Shown here in pieces: positions 1 to 12,200 of a stretch of DNA of 64,000 bases. Positions within the stretch are counted from its first letter, which is position 1. Each line of letters begins with the position of its first letter. Below the pieces are notes generated by a model, which worked only from the letters and a program-made list of their open reading frames with translations, was not told the origin of the DNA and did not search any database. Position numbers and translations under genes: made by a program. Source of the stretch: Cryptomeria japonica (Eukaryota > Streptophyta > Pinopsida > Cupressales > Cupressaceae); contig NC_081414.1 of assembly GCF_030272615.1 (NCBI RefSeq), positions 524,506,137 through 524,570,136 of the forward strand, given 5' to 3'.

Positions 1-245
1 AGCCACCATAAAAGCTCTTCAAGAAGTCAACTTGTATGGGCTAATCAGGAACTTGCTTCTTTTGATATAAATAGTCTTCATCATCACTTTCATTGTCACT
101 TTCCAACTTTCTTTTGTACCAAACCATTATTCTAAATTTGATCATTTAGACAGAGTCACCAACCTTCATTCTGAAGAGGGTACCTTGAATTTATGAGGAA
201 CAAAGCACACTATTATGTCACTCCCCAGTAGAGTCGCCAAAAATC
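1..245 (-). other. 5' internal leader of an Ogre/Tat-like LTR element (O)
   Basis: This stretch lies immediately inside a primer-binding site on the minus strand, so it is the start of the untranslated leader of an element whose body lies left of the window. I see no coding potential. It is assigned only by its position next to the primer-binding site and LTR. Confidence 0.5.
222..239 (-). other. Primer-binding site, tRNA-Arg type (element O)
   Basis: The minus strand reads TGGCGACTCTACTGGGGA, six bases inside an LTR edge. TGGCGACTC..CTGGGGA is the tRNA-Arg-type primer-binding site I associate with plant Ogre/Tat gypsy elements. It fixes the orientation: LTR to the right, element body to the left. 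Confidence 0.65.
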
Positions 246-1110
246 TGTTGGTAAACAGATTTGTCACTACAGTTGTTTATCTAAAACTGACCTTGTTTTC
301 CCGATGAGCAATGACAAATGTTCCAACAGTTGGAGAGATTGAAGTGAAACCACAATCTTCCTCTACGTTTGAGAGGGGTAGCTCCCTCGTATGATAAGGG
401 TATTTAAGATTTTTATGTACTTTTAACCTGTAAGTACTTAAAGGAGGAAACATAAAACTAAAAAGAAATAAAGATAGAAACCCCAACAATAGACATATGA
501 TGATCAACTGAGATTTCTCAACATTAGCAACAAAGTACAAAGGGAGTTTATAAGGTAATATGTGTAGCCATGAGATGACGATAAAGAAGAATGACAAGTC
601 TCAACATATGGAGAGATAAGATACTTCAACACATTCAAACTGAGATACCAAAGGTTGTTTGTGCATCATCACATCAATTGTACAAATCACATATGCATAA
701 GAAGACTACCAATTTGACACATGAGAAATCAGTAATGATAACACATGAATACATTTAGAACACACGAACTAAGATGTATTCTTCATTATTCTTTTGAAAA
801 TATACAAGTCCAAAATCCTTTCTATACATAGTGCAAATCAAAATGTCATTACAAATTTCTCTTGGAATTCCAACAGAGTTTTCCCCTCTATCAAAAAGTC
901 CCCTTTACATTACAAATAGCCTTGTATTTATAGGCCTGTAGGATAACTACCTTAGTAACTAACTTTGGATAGGTTAATAACTAACTCATTTTTATGAAAA
1001 AAGAGCTTAGTTAGAAACTACTTCACTTTTGCGTGAATAAGGTCCACTTTCTAACCTTTAGTTACAATGAGTGACAAAAGTCACACTTACAAAAAGAACC
1101 ACTTGAAACA
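246..1110 (-). mobile_element. 5' LTR of Ogre/Tat-like element O
   Basis: The LTR begins on the plus strand with TGTTGG next to the primer-binding site and is followed to a plausible outer edge ...GAAACA near 1110. The outer edge is tentative because the partner LTR is outside the window. A TATAAATA box lies on the minus strand, as expected for a 5' LTR read leftward. No coding sequence is present. Confidence 0.5.
925..932 (-). promoter_or_regulatory. TATA box in O LTR
   Basis: The minus strand reads CCTATAAATACAAG here, a canonical plant TATA context inside the U3 part of the O LTR. It points towards the primer-binding site, the expected direction of transcription. Confidence 0.5.
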
Positions 1111-1139
1111 TTGTAATTTTCAAGTTATGGATCTTGCTG

Positions 1140-2986
1140 AAGTAGTTCTCCATCATCATTTGCTTAATTCACACTTGTAATCATCCCACCATCTGAATTC
1201 ATGTCTACAAGCTCTCGAACATCTTTATCCATCATGACATTATTTCCGTGGTCTCCTAGCTCTTGTGTGCCATTCCATTGCGGTTGGAGAATGTTGGTTG
1301 AGGTTCGTGAAATTAGTATTGCAATCTGCCAGACCCTTGAAGTTCCTTGACTATGGTTCCACAAGCTCTGCACTTAGATCTTCCCAACAAATATATTTGT
1401 CTATTCCTTACGATCAATGTGATCCATGAGTCATGCCATTACATTTCTTTGAAATCACCGCAAGTTGTGAGATGAATTCAAGGCATTATGTAAAATGAAT
1501 AGAACATCTTGTCTTCTTCTTCACATTCTTCATGTATGATGACCATGGCTTTATATCTGACAACAATCCTCATTTATTTAGTGCTGCGATGAATTTACAA
1601 ACTCTATTTCAAAGTTTTCATTTTGCGTAGGAATGGAGGGTGGCGGCAAATAATTTGACTCTATACCTGCCAATTGCATTCACTTTAAAGTTTCTACCAC
1701 TTTTCCAATAAGTGCATGTGTGTATCGCTGCCATCATTTCATTACATTCCTGGGATGAAATCTCTTCGAGGCACTCTAACAAACAATTCGTGTGCTTGGT
1801 CTATGTTTCCATATTTTGCCTTTTGCATCCTATCAAATGGTTCACTTTTTGTGTATATCAACTTGAGCATTTCTAACTATAATATTCGATAGAGATCTGC
1901 CTTTAATCATACTTTGATGGATATCTCTTCACTGCTCAAAAACTCACATTTTGACACAAGCCAGAAAGATGCTAACAAAGGGTTGCGCAATTTGTCTTTA
2001 TACCCGCAAACTGCATTTGCTTGGAAGTTTCACAATCTTTGAAATGACATCTCTGTGAAGCATTATGTTAAACTATTCACATCAATTGTCTATGCATCCC
2101 ATGATCTACACCATGCTATTCTGTCAAAACAACTACACGACTGGCAAATCTCCCTTATCCTTTGTGCTTGAATGACATCCACATTGGATCGTGAGCAAGA
2201 AGACTACAATGTTAGGATTATAAAATGCAGCTTTATACCTTCTTTGATGCATTTTATCAGACAATTTGCTTTAGTGATTATGCTCCATGATTTTGTAGTC
2301 ATATCTACCAGAGCAGTTGTGACTTCCTTCCTCTATTCTCTGCGGCTTGATGAATGCCTGTGACAATTTGGTGCATATCCTACGATCAGTGCATTAAATG
2401 AGACCACATTTCTTTAAACATTCAGTCAAACATTTCACGAGCTATCTATGCTCCACGATGCATATAGAAGTCTACGAAAACAAATGCAACTACAACATCT
2501 GCTGTAATTCCTCTAGCCTTCTGCGATTTGCTAAAAGTCATGGTAAATTCAAAGGCTTGACTTTGATTATCAGGAAAAGACGGTGCAGTACCGTGTCTAA
2601 ACTCCCATTATTGCATATGTTTTGACCACCATTTGCATTATCGTGATCTCCCATTTTGACACAGACTGAAAGGATGCTTGTAAAGGTTTATGAAATTTGG
2701 TCGAACACCTGCCAATTACATTCTATAAGGTGACATTCTTTTTGAAGCATTTTGTCAAACAATTCCCTTGCCGTGATTATGCTCCATGATGCATATATCA
2801 GTCTACCAAAGCAGCTGCATGACTGGAAAAACTATGTTATCCTTTGTGCTTTATTGAATACCTTGATAAATTTTAACAACTTCCACATTGGATTGTGGGC
2901 AAGAAGACTACAATGTTAAGGTTATTATATGCATCTTTAAACCTTCCTCGAAGCATTCTATCAGATAGTTTACTTGGCATGTATAA
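1140..2986 (-). pseudogene. PPR (PLS-class) pseudogene, middle and C-terminal part
   Basis: Minus-strand translation in shifting frames gives repeated pieces typical of land-plant pentatricopeptide repeat proteins. Examples are MQLAG followed by GVRPN near 2700, a SVCVKMGD piece near 2660, RELFDKM-like blocks near 2250 and 2760, and further MQFAGIK and MQLAGIE blocks near 2000 and 1660. Near 1520 a HEECEEEDK piece and near 1420 a TCGDFKE..IVRNRQI piece resemble the DYW-domain region. Intact PLS-DYW proteins bind organellar RNA and act in RNA editing. This copy has many stops and frameshifts and cannot be functional. Its N-terminal continuation is at 7636-7850, separated by the S1 insertion. 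The PPR call is firm; the DYW call is tentative. Confidence 0.65.
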
Positions 2987-5900
2987 TGTAAGGCCTTCCC
3001 CAAACCAAGCTTTGATTTACTTAGTTGACCATGTTTGACCTATTAATAAATGCTTTATAATTCAATAGAATGGACTATGTTAGGCAGATAGGTTTGTGAG
3101 AAAAATAATTGAACCAAGTTATAGAGTTATCGCACCTAGTGGTGTACTTTTGATGTGTTATGAAGTTGAAATCCTAAAAGACCCATTGATTGGATAATCT
3201 TGATTTAACGTATGTCAGCTATGTCTGGATGTAGAACTTATATGATTCTGTGATTGAGTAACATTTATGAATGTGGATGCTTCATTTATATGCTTTAAAG
3301 ATACAGAACTCTAGATGATCCTAGAATAGGATAAATTTGAGAGGAGGTATGTCATTATTGGATTTGCAGGACTTTGCTATGATGATAGGAATAGGAATGC
3401 ATGTTTTAATGAATGGATCAAAATTATGTGAATGATAATAACTATTATGTGGAGTTATTTGGATGAAAGATGTATTGGTTGATAAATGTATATTGTATGC
3501 AGAGTGGTTGTAGTGCATTATTATTCAAGTGTTTTATATTATATGAGATTATTTGGAAGTACTAATGTGTAAATTGAGTTGCGCAGGAATTATCCATGTG
3601 ACCATGGAAATATTACGGAGAACCAAACCTAGACTTATGTATGTTCGTAAGCCAGGGGTTGTCTATTTGGAGAGACAACACCCCATTTGTGTTGTATTTT
3701 GTTCGTAACAGTGTATGCTGCATGAGTGTTAAGTATCATTTAAATTTCATGTGTAAAACCCACAAGAGACGATTTCATGTTTTAAATTGTAAAAGTGTTT
3801 TATTTGTGTCACTTGACACATGTGTAGATTTAAGTTTAAATGTTTTATTTTTGTCTCTTGGTGGGAAAGTGTTCAACTATAGCTTTTTCAAATAATATAA
3901 CATGTTGTCATAAATACCTTGGGAAAGGAATCTTTGGAGAGGTCAACATATGTTTGACCCGAAAATAAACTTCAGAGGGGTTTAAAATGGATTAAATGAA
4001 CACCTAGGGGTAGTTTAATAGGGTTTCCTAAAGCCCATAAGGTATACCTAGGGGTTAGGGGTAATTTTAGGCAAGTTTCTACTTTTAAGTGACCTTTTTG
4101 ACACTTTAAAAATTGGCTTTTCTGAGTTGTGCGAAAATTGAAATTAGAAGTTTGATCTAATTGAAAACTTTCCTATTCGAATGAGAGTCTTTTTCCCATT
4201 CTGTCTTACTTTCCTTTTTGGTTTTTAGAAACTTGTGAGAACTCAGAGAATGAGCTTCTTAAGCAAGAATTTGAAAATTTGAGGGTAATCACCCACTCTC
4301 CATTTTTGGAGACAAGAGAATTTTGTAAAGAAAAGATAGAATATTGGTTTTGAGAATTTTAGCTAAGGGTAGAAAGAGAAGAACCATGGAATTGGGCTGC
4401 TCATCCTCAACAAAACTAAACTACCTTTTTGGGCAGATTAAGGTTGGTCGTATTCATCATATAATGGATTTCTTATTGCATGTGTTTGTAAGTAATGTTT
4501 GTGAAAAAGAGATTTGTTTCCATGCATGTTCTTTTGGAAATTTATTTGGTATTTTGTTTTATACGTTGTTTTGTGTTTGGGAGTAATCAAGATCTCCTAC
4601 TCTTGGGAGAGAGGAGGATCTTGTGGGTGGTAGAAGTGACAGCCCTCGAGAGAGAGACTCTCGTTATGAGAGCGATCACAAGGGAATTTGTGTGACCCTT
4701 GCTGCATGGCTTGTTTATGCATTGGGGTTCATAAGGAGGGAAATAAGGCATGAATGCCTTGGGGGACATAAGGAATAAAGGGTTGATTATGTTATACTTG
4801 ATGTATTTTGTTTGCCATGAGGTGGCTATTTGTTCGGCCATACTTGCAGTCTCCTCAGGGTACTTAGTCCACTACCACCCTTGTAAGGACATCACAAATG
4901 TGTGGTGTAGTGTAGCCCGGGTTGGGAGTGTGTTTTGAGTTTGTGAGTATTCTGTCTTCTGTGTTGCATGCTCGTTACCTGTCTAGGGCTTGGTTCTCCA
5001 AGCTCAGGGGTGGCTACTAGTTAGCCTAGGCTGGGAGGTGAGCACTCCAAGGTCATAGCCTATGTCTTATTTATAGGATTATTGGAAGAAAGGAAAGAGG
5101 ACAAGTAGAGGTTGCTGGATTTCAGTTGTTACAGAAAAGATGTGGGAAAGGAATATATATGTTTTAAGTAGCAACATTGTAATAGGAAATTATGTTGTAT
5201 CTATCTTTCGAAAAGAAATGTATCAAATGTTGTAAGAGCCTCATTGAATAGAAATGAGAGATCCATTAGTATTGAAGGTTATTTCGTAATTTGATGTACC
5301 TTATAGAGATGAAATATTGTTTTATGCTATACTAAAGAAATGAATTTGATTTTAAGTTCCTAAAGTTTTTCTGAACTTTAATAATTGTAGGTTATACAAT
5401 ATTTAGGAAAGAGCAATGAAATTTATTTGACCCCTTTATGCATATGAAATAGATTAAGGAAATAAAGAAATGATTTAATGATTGCATGCATGTTGTTTTC
5501 GAATATGAAAGTTCCAATTTAATTCCTATTGCATGGCTAAGTTTAAAGGATTCTAGATAAATTAAGTTGCAAAAATTAAAATCGCACATGTATTTGCAGG
5601 AATTTAAGTCTGGAAATTAAATGGCCTATCTAGTTTAAAAATCACATATGTGTATAGTTGCTGTTAAAATTATCGTACTCTATTATTTATCTTTTTGCAG
5701 AAAATAAAATCTATACTATTCTTAGTGAATTTAATCCTGATAATTACCTTACTTTTGGCAGAAAGTAAAACTAAATTTAAATAGATCTAAATTATTTTCG
5801 CCTATTTTTTATTAAAGCAACAAGGTTAGCAAAGAAAGAAAAGAAATATAATACATGGATCTAGCTAGGGATAATTAAATCAGTTTGTTCGAAGAATAAT

Positions 5901-6185
5901 AGTACGTATATACTTACAGAAAACTTTAACCCTATAATTTAAGTGCATTCGAAATATGTTTATTTAAGTTTATATCTATAATATATGTATATAAATAGAA
6001 AGTATATATATATACATATATATTTATTTATGATCATATTTAACCCATATTTGTATTTATAATGTAAAAGATATATATATATATATATAAACTCATTAAA
6101 AAATATATATATATAAAAAAATAAAAAAAATAAAAAAAATAAAAAAATTTAAAAAAAAAAGGGTTTCGGGCGGAGGGCTGAAACC

Positions 6186-6428
6186 CACTGTATGTGCACA
6201 TAGTGGGCAGCGCCAACGCCGACACTGTGTGAACACACAGTGAGTAGCCCATGGACCGCCACTGTGTGGGCACACAGTGGGTGGCGCTCGCGCCACTACT
6301 GTGTGAACACACAGTGGACGGCCCGCAAACCGCCACTGTGTGGGCACACAGTGGGCGGCGCTCGCGCCACCATTGTGTGGGCACACAGTGGGCGGCGCTC
6401 GCGCCACCATTGTGTGCGCACATAGTGG
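6186..6428. repeat. Seven-unit GC-rich palindrome array in S1
   Basis: Seven palindromes begin near 6186, 6223, 6259, 6297, 6333, 6370 and 6407, a period of about 37 bp. Each has arms CACTGTGTG and CACACAGTG (some with T for C, or GAAC or GGGC at the centre), separated by CpG-rich linkers such as GGCGGCGCTCGCG. The surroundings are strongly AT-rich. The long open frames here in several registers are a consequence of the repeat. Confidence 0.9.
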
Positions 6429-6465
6429 CGGCCGGGTAAAACCCCCGCGCCACTGCCTCTCCCCC

Positions 6466-6480
6466 TTTAAAAAAATAAAC
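6466..6480 (+). promoter_or_regulatory. Possible core promoter A/T box after the S1 array
   Basis: About 38 bp after the last palindrome a CT-rich patch (CCTCTCCCCC) runs into TTTAAAAAAATAAAC. A CT patch next to an A/T box is compatible with a plant core promoter. The N LTR has the same order of array, CT patch and A/T run. This is inference from layout only. Confidence 0.25.
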
Positions 6481-6542
6481 TTCGGCCTACTCCACCATGG
6501 TTTTCAATTTTGATCGGCCCTACAATGCAAGAAACTAAAAGT

Positions 6543-6570
6543 AAAACCCTAGCCCGGGTAGGGTTAGGGT
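6543..6570. repeat. Inverted telo-box palindrome in S1
   Basis: ACCCTAGCCCGGGTAGGGT is a near-perfect palindrome made of the plant telo-box AAACCCTA and its reverse complement, followed by a further TTAGGGT. S2 carries a matching block near 55249-55276, so it belongs to the LTR rather than to a telomere. Confidence 0.7.
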
Positions 6571-6681
6571 AACATAAGAAAAGAAGAGATTTTTAAGAAG
6601 AATATATAGAGCATTTTATAATATACAATTTTAGTTAGGATTTGCATGCATGATTTGTAAATATGTAAAAACAGAAAAAAA

Positions 6682-6817
<136 letters not shown>

Positions 6818-7635
6818 TTATTTATTTATAGAATTTGAAAATATGGATGAATAGGGCAAATTTTTAGACTAAATATTTTAATAAGCTTATATATGCTTTT
6901 GATAATCAAATGGGCATGTTTTAAAAGGATGTATAAATTTTAAATGTTTCTGGAGTTCAATCTTATGAAAGATTTGGATGAAATTGGTAAATTAATTTTG
7001 GAGATCTAATTGGATTTTCATAAATAAATGAAATTATTAAATAAAGTAATTAAATAATTAATATAAGAGGATAGTGTAGGGGCGTAAAGATTAATTCCTC
7101 TAAATGGACTAAACCTTGTGAAACCTGTTAACCCAAGAGGGATCTTTTATTAGGTAAATTAACCATCTTAATGATGATTGGCACTTTAATTGTAATGGCT
7201 CCATTTGATAATATTGATGCAAATAAATAGGTTTTAGTATTGAATTAATAGAAGCCAATTTCTTTATAAAATTAAGTATTAAGGAGGAACGTAATTACAG
7301 GATGGAGGAAAATTGATATGTAATTAATATAGAACCAAGTAAATTATGTTAATGTCTAGTTAAGAGAAATGGTTAAATTTATGTACTAATATTTGCAAAC
7401 GAAATGATTAAGACTTTTGAATGAATTTAATATTCCCTTATAAATATTATGCGGCCCACTTGATAATAGGAACTATCGTAATTTGTTATGTTAGTATTTA
7501 ATATCAATTAATAATTTGTTAGAACCACATGATAAGTTGTCACAACTATTTAAAGCGAATGAATGCATGTAATTATGTGTTTCAAAAAAAAATTGTTGGT
7601 TGTGTTTTGCCCTAAATTTTGGGCATGACATATAA

Positions 7636-7850
7636 GCTTCTAATTTCACATGTGTTTCAACCATAGTTTATAGTTACTGAAACCACGTTTCTGTAAGGCA
7701 TTTTGTCAAGCCATTCACTGGTCGTGTAAGTTCCACGATCAGCATATATGTCATTCATGACAACTGCAACTTCAACCTCTGATGAAACTATTTCCTCTCT
7801 TAAATACATTTGATGAGCATTCATAACCTGGTACTTGAAGCTTCTTCTTC
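7636..7850 (-). pseudogene. PPR pseudogene, N-terminal-side fragment
   Basis: Minus-strand translation gives a run ending LDKMPYRNVVS, matching the 'LFDKMP.RNVVSW' element of PLS-class PPR repeats, preceded by a degraded helix region. It has the same strand as, and lies upstream of, the PPR remnant at 1140-2986. Removing S1 and one TSD copy would place the two pieces next to each other, so they were one gene before S1 inserted. Confidence 0.6.
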
Positions 7851-7898
7851 TTTTTTTCTTTTTTTTTTCCCTTTTTTTTAAAATTTTTTTATGGAAGA

Positions 7899-8123
7899 GG
7901 TTAAGAATGCTCCAGAATGGAGCATTTCTAACCTTCTTGACAAAGTGGGCCCACGAGGTTAGAAAATTAGGTTAGAGATGCTCAGTTTTGGAGTATTCCT
8001 AACCTTTTTGTGAGAGGTTAGAAAAATGGGTTAAGAATGCTCAAAAACTGAGTATTTCTAACCATTTTGGCAAAAGGTTAAGAAATGAGGCTAAGAATGC
8101 TCAAAAAGTGAGCATTTCTAACC
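7899..8123. repeat. Four tandem hairpin units
   Basis: Four 35-nt inverted repeats lie at 7899-7933, 7970-8004, 8029-8063 and 8089-8123, spaced 71, 59 and 60 bp. Each pairs GGTTAAGAATGCTC with GAGCATTTCTAACC, with some substitutions. The linkers are T/A-rich and contain extra copies of GGTTAGAAA. The block starts after a poly-pyrimidine run at 7848-7890. Confidence 0.85.
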
Positions 8124-8731
8124 TTCTTCTTCAAAGACTATTATTTTGACCTCAGAAACCATTGATCAAGGAGGAGAATAAAGGAGGAATGCAACTGACA
8201 TTTTTAGACAACTTTTTATCGCAAATGACCAGACATATTAAAATAATTTAAAATATTAAATTATTATTTCAAAAATAATTTAAATATTTTAAATTTATTG
8301 CTTTGGCTGGAGAAAACTGACATAATTTTCAAACGGTAGGGAGTTAGGTCCTAAAATTTGAAAAACACATCAATGGTAGGGAAATAGGTCCACGCAATTA
8401 TTTACACATCATGATGAATCCTAGGATTAGATATTTTAATCATTTTGGGGTAACAAACACCAAAAATTGAAAGTTTAAAATATGAAAAAGTTTGAACTGG
8501 GTTCTAGTGAAAGTTGGCCATGTGATACAAAATGATGCTAATGACATGCCTATCAAATGGTTTCTTTCAATTCTTGGTAATTTCCAAAATTCATCCATTT
8601 TTCATATTTTGACTAGCAACGACCTTGGATTGCATGTTCACTGTTTACACATAAACACCTATTGGATCTTCATTCAACATTGAGATTGATTTGAAATTAA
8701 AATTTTAGGTATGCCAAATATGGGGGAAACA
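8124..8731. other. AT-rich spacer, no feature seen
   Basis: I see no coding sequence, LTR edge or tandem repeat here apart from ATTTAAAATATT-type A/T runs near 8240-8300 and two copies of a GGTAGGGA(G/A)(T/A)TAGGTCC motif near 8335 and 8375. A short open frame at 8492-8683 has no recognisable features. Confidence 0.5.
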
Positions 8732-8842
8732 TAGTGTAAACCAATGAAGTTACACCGGTAGTCAATGTAATCATATGTGTGTGAGAGTGTTTCATCAATG
8801 ACAACAAATGATGAATACATTACAATCATCATCAAGCCAACA
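8732..8842 (-). mobile_element. 3' LTR remnant of element A
   Basis: About 111 bp ending CAAGCCAACA matches the outer end of the right LTR (15021-15133) with few differences. To the left the match stops abruptly at about 8731, so roughly 950 bp of the 3' LTR are missing. Confidence 0.85.
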
Positions 8843-9025
8843 ATCTCCCCTTTTGGCATTGATGGCAACACTTAGAAAATTTTAGAGTAATACAATACCA
8901 CTAAGTGTGCATACACAACATATTTACATATGTACTTATATTCCCCTTTTAATGCAATACTCCCCCTTAATGCCTGCATAAATACAAAATTTTCAAAAAA
9001 CACACATACATATTATTACTCCCCC
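8843..9025 (-). other. Multiple polypurine tracts of element A
   Basis: On the minus strand AAAAGGGGAGAT abuts the 3' LTR. Further tracts (AAGGGGGAGTATT and CAAAGGGGGAGTAA) lie near 8945-8970 and 9020. Repeated tracts upstream of the 3' LTR are a described Sirevirus trait and recur in elements B and C. Confidence 0.7.
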
Positions 9026-9247
9026 TTTGACAATAATGTCAAAATGATAAAGTAAAATATATACATATATATAGAAAATTTGTATCAAAGTGTTCAGCAT
9101 ATATTAGAATTTTTTTTTAAAAGTTCATGCATTAGCTAGTCTCATAAAAATATCATTGAAATTCTACTTCATCTGGGATAAAGCATTTTCCCATGATTCG
9201 AGTATGTTAGCAGTATACTCAGAGGTAGACATCAACTGGGAATAAAA

Positions 9248-12200
9248 TTATTCCATTGAGTCTAGCATGCAGGTTTCAAGAGTAGCAAGAATAGCTTCTA
9301 CATTGGAGTAGGCTCTCTGAAGAATATCGACTTGTGAGGTGAGCTGACTCTTGATCTCTCTTAGAGATCGAAATCTCTTAGCCTTCTCATTATCATTCCT
9401 GTTCAATCTGTCATGCAAATCATCTATAGATTGGTTAAAGGCATGAATAGAGTCCTGGAGTGGGACATATGCCTTGCATAACCTTTCCATTTCATGCTCG
9501 GTTTCATCTTAACTCTTAGAAATGTCAGAGTAAAAGAAAGTAACATTGGAAGTAGAGGCAAGATATTTCCCTCCAGATTCAATAGCTTTCTTCAACAGAC
9601 TTCCATTATGAGATAAAGCCATTTTTCCACTTTCAATGTTCTTAGCCATTTTATCTCCATATTTCTTCTTGTGGCTCTTCTCAGCAGACATTCGAGCAAC
9701 ATATTCAAGCGATTTGATTTGATCAGATGCATCTGCAACTAACTGACCAAGTTTACTGATGGGTGTAGGAATATGTGCAATAGCTATTTCCGGTAGTAAA
9801 CCAGACAAAATTTCTACTGCATTATGGATTGTCTCTACTTCAATCCTTTTCTCTTTCTGTCTCTTCTTGTGTGCTCGAGATTGCATAACATTAGCAATCT
9901 TCATCATTTCTGATGCACTCAAAGTGTTCATGTTAATGGGTCCTGAGATACTTAAAGAATCATCATCATCATCTTCAAGTAGTTTCTGCTTCGCCAGTTT
10001 GGGGGGTACACTCTTAATGATAGCACTTTTTGTGTTCTTCTATATTGTATCTTTAGTTAACTGAGTGACAAATTCCTCAGTAGACTCCTTTTGAATAGTT
10101 TCAATGATCGACGGAGATTGGGGTTTCTCCAGTTGTTTTGTTGCCGGTTCATTGTCCACTATTAGTTGAATACCCGGTTGTTCAACTAATGTAACCTGTA
10201 CTTCAGTGATTGTAGGAGGATCCATATCTGGTGCAGTAATGTCTCCAGATAGGTCTACTGTGTCTTGAACATCTTCATCAACAAGAATAATGGAATCATC
10301 CTTCTTCTTGATTGGATAGACTATGTCAGCTTGAATAATTTCCTCTTCATCCATTTCTAGTCGAGGAACATCATCTGTAGTATCATCCTTATTGCTAGAA
10401 TGGATGACTTCTTCCCTCTTTTTGATTACACAAGCTAGTTGATGTGTCTCAGACTCAACAACTGGCCTTTTTGCATTAAGAAGCTTCAATCTTCTCACTT
10501 TAAAATCAAAATATACTTTGTATTGCTTAATTAAAGCACTAATTCCATCTAATGATAGATTGGGAAAATACTATACAAATATTTCATCAATAATCTTCTT
10601 TTCCAATTGAATTGCTTCCTCCCATTTATCTAATAGAGTATTATACAAAGAGATTGAAATTTCTTTTTCCAAGTCATGCGTAAATCTATTGTAATGACCC
10701 AAATAATTTATTACTTGTTGGATTACTTGCTTCTACTCATCTTTAGCGAAAGAATCAACATATTCTTTGACATTATCAAACCTATTTCTTCCTAATGTCT
10801 TCATTGCCCTCTCAAAAACTATGTCAGGTTTGTAGGTAGAAATATCTATAGGTGTAGTTTCCTTCGACACTACCTTTACCTTCTTGGGTGTTCGTCAGTT
10901 GCTTTTTCCTTCTTTGGTTCTTCTTCAGAATCTGTACCCTCATACTCTAGTTGCAAAATCAATTTCCGATTTCTCTTCTTTGGTGCATTCTCCTTCTTTA
11001 CATATACTTTAGGTGTTTGTTCCTTCTTGGTTAGGACACTCTGAGTCACCCTTGTGGTCTTTTTCATAGGAGATTTTTCATTAGACTTCTTTTGATTTCC
11101 TTTCACTTTAGCTACAGGTGCAGTACTGGTTTCAGTTGGTGCAACTTGGACTACCACAATGTCCAATTTTGCCTTCTTTTTATCTTTAGGCGATGCTAAT
11201 AGGGTATTCGCATAGCTGACCAATAAATCATGATTAACCTCATAGCTCATATCTTCCATCTCTTCCTCTCTAGGTTGAATTGCTTGCATCAAGCAAAAGT
11301 CAGTGGTAACCATGAAGATTATGTCTTTTGCAAAGTGTTTTACCACATCTTCAAGTAACCTCATTTGCATGCTCATCTTTTTTTGAAATTTATTAAAATA
11401 CTTGTTCACGGCAGCTGAAAAAGTATTCTTCACATCCTTAATATTGTTCTTGATCTATGCATTGACTAGTTGTTCGTTGGACCATTCAATATCTCCAATA
11501 CCTGGTAGGAAGTTCTGAAAAATAGAAAAATAAGCCGGCTAATAGCTAACCATATTTGAACTTTTGTGTGTTGTCCTTCTTAATGGATTTCAAATTTTGA
11601 AATAATTGGTCTCTGATGGCTTCACAAATATCATAGTCTGCATTATCAACAATCATTCTATGTGATGTGTGAATTGCTGCAGATGGAACACTATTAAGTC
11701 TACTGGAGTAGAATACCCGGTAGCCTATCACCATTGCTACAAGTTTCACTGTAGGGTCTCTAATATTGTTGATAGAGAAAGCATGCTTATCAGATATAGA
11801 ACTGATTAACTTGAAGACAATATCCTTTGAAATTCTTCTTAACATAGGAATTTCATCAGTTGAGCAATAACCAGTTACAACCCTAATAGCTTCCTTGGTT
11901 ATTTTATGGGTCCTTTCCAATTACATATTCTCTCTGTGGACTCGACTCAAGATGATTCTTATGTGTTCTTCCTCAAAATCTTCAAGAAAATATGTGGCAT
12001 TATGAAACCCTTTTTCAAAAACCCTAGCATATTTGGTTTCATTTTTTCTACTCTTATCACATAGTGATTTTAGCTGAGTATAGATGTGTAGAGTTCCTAA
12101 ATCTTCTATCTTGCAATCTATATAGCTGGACAAGTCACCTTTGACTACAACACCACTCGAGACTTGCGATAATGCATTATAAGACATAATTTCATCTGCC

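Noticed and set aside
6186-6428. CRISPR-like array (palindromic repeats, regular spacing)
   Set aside because: The linkers between palindromes are themselves repeated, not unique spacers; the context is a plant LTR and there are no cas genes.
6040-6453. Open frames of 60-137 codons on both strands over the S1 palindrome array
   Set aside because: The array lacks stop codons by composition. S2 has different frames at the same place, so there is no conserved protein.
6543-6570. Interstitial telomere
   Set aside because: Only two or three telo-box units, in inverted arrangement, conserved at the same place in S2.
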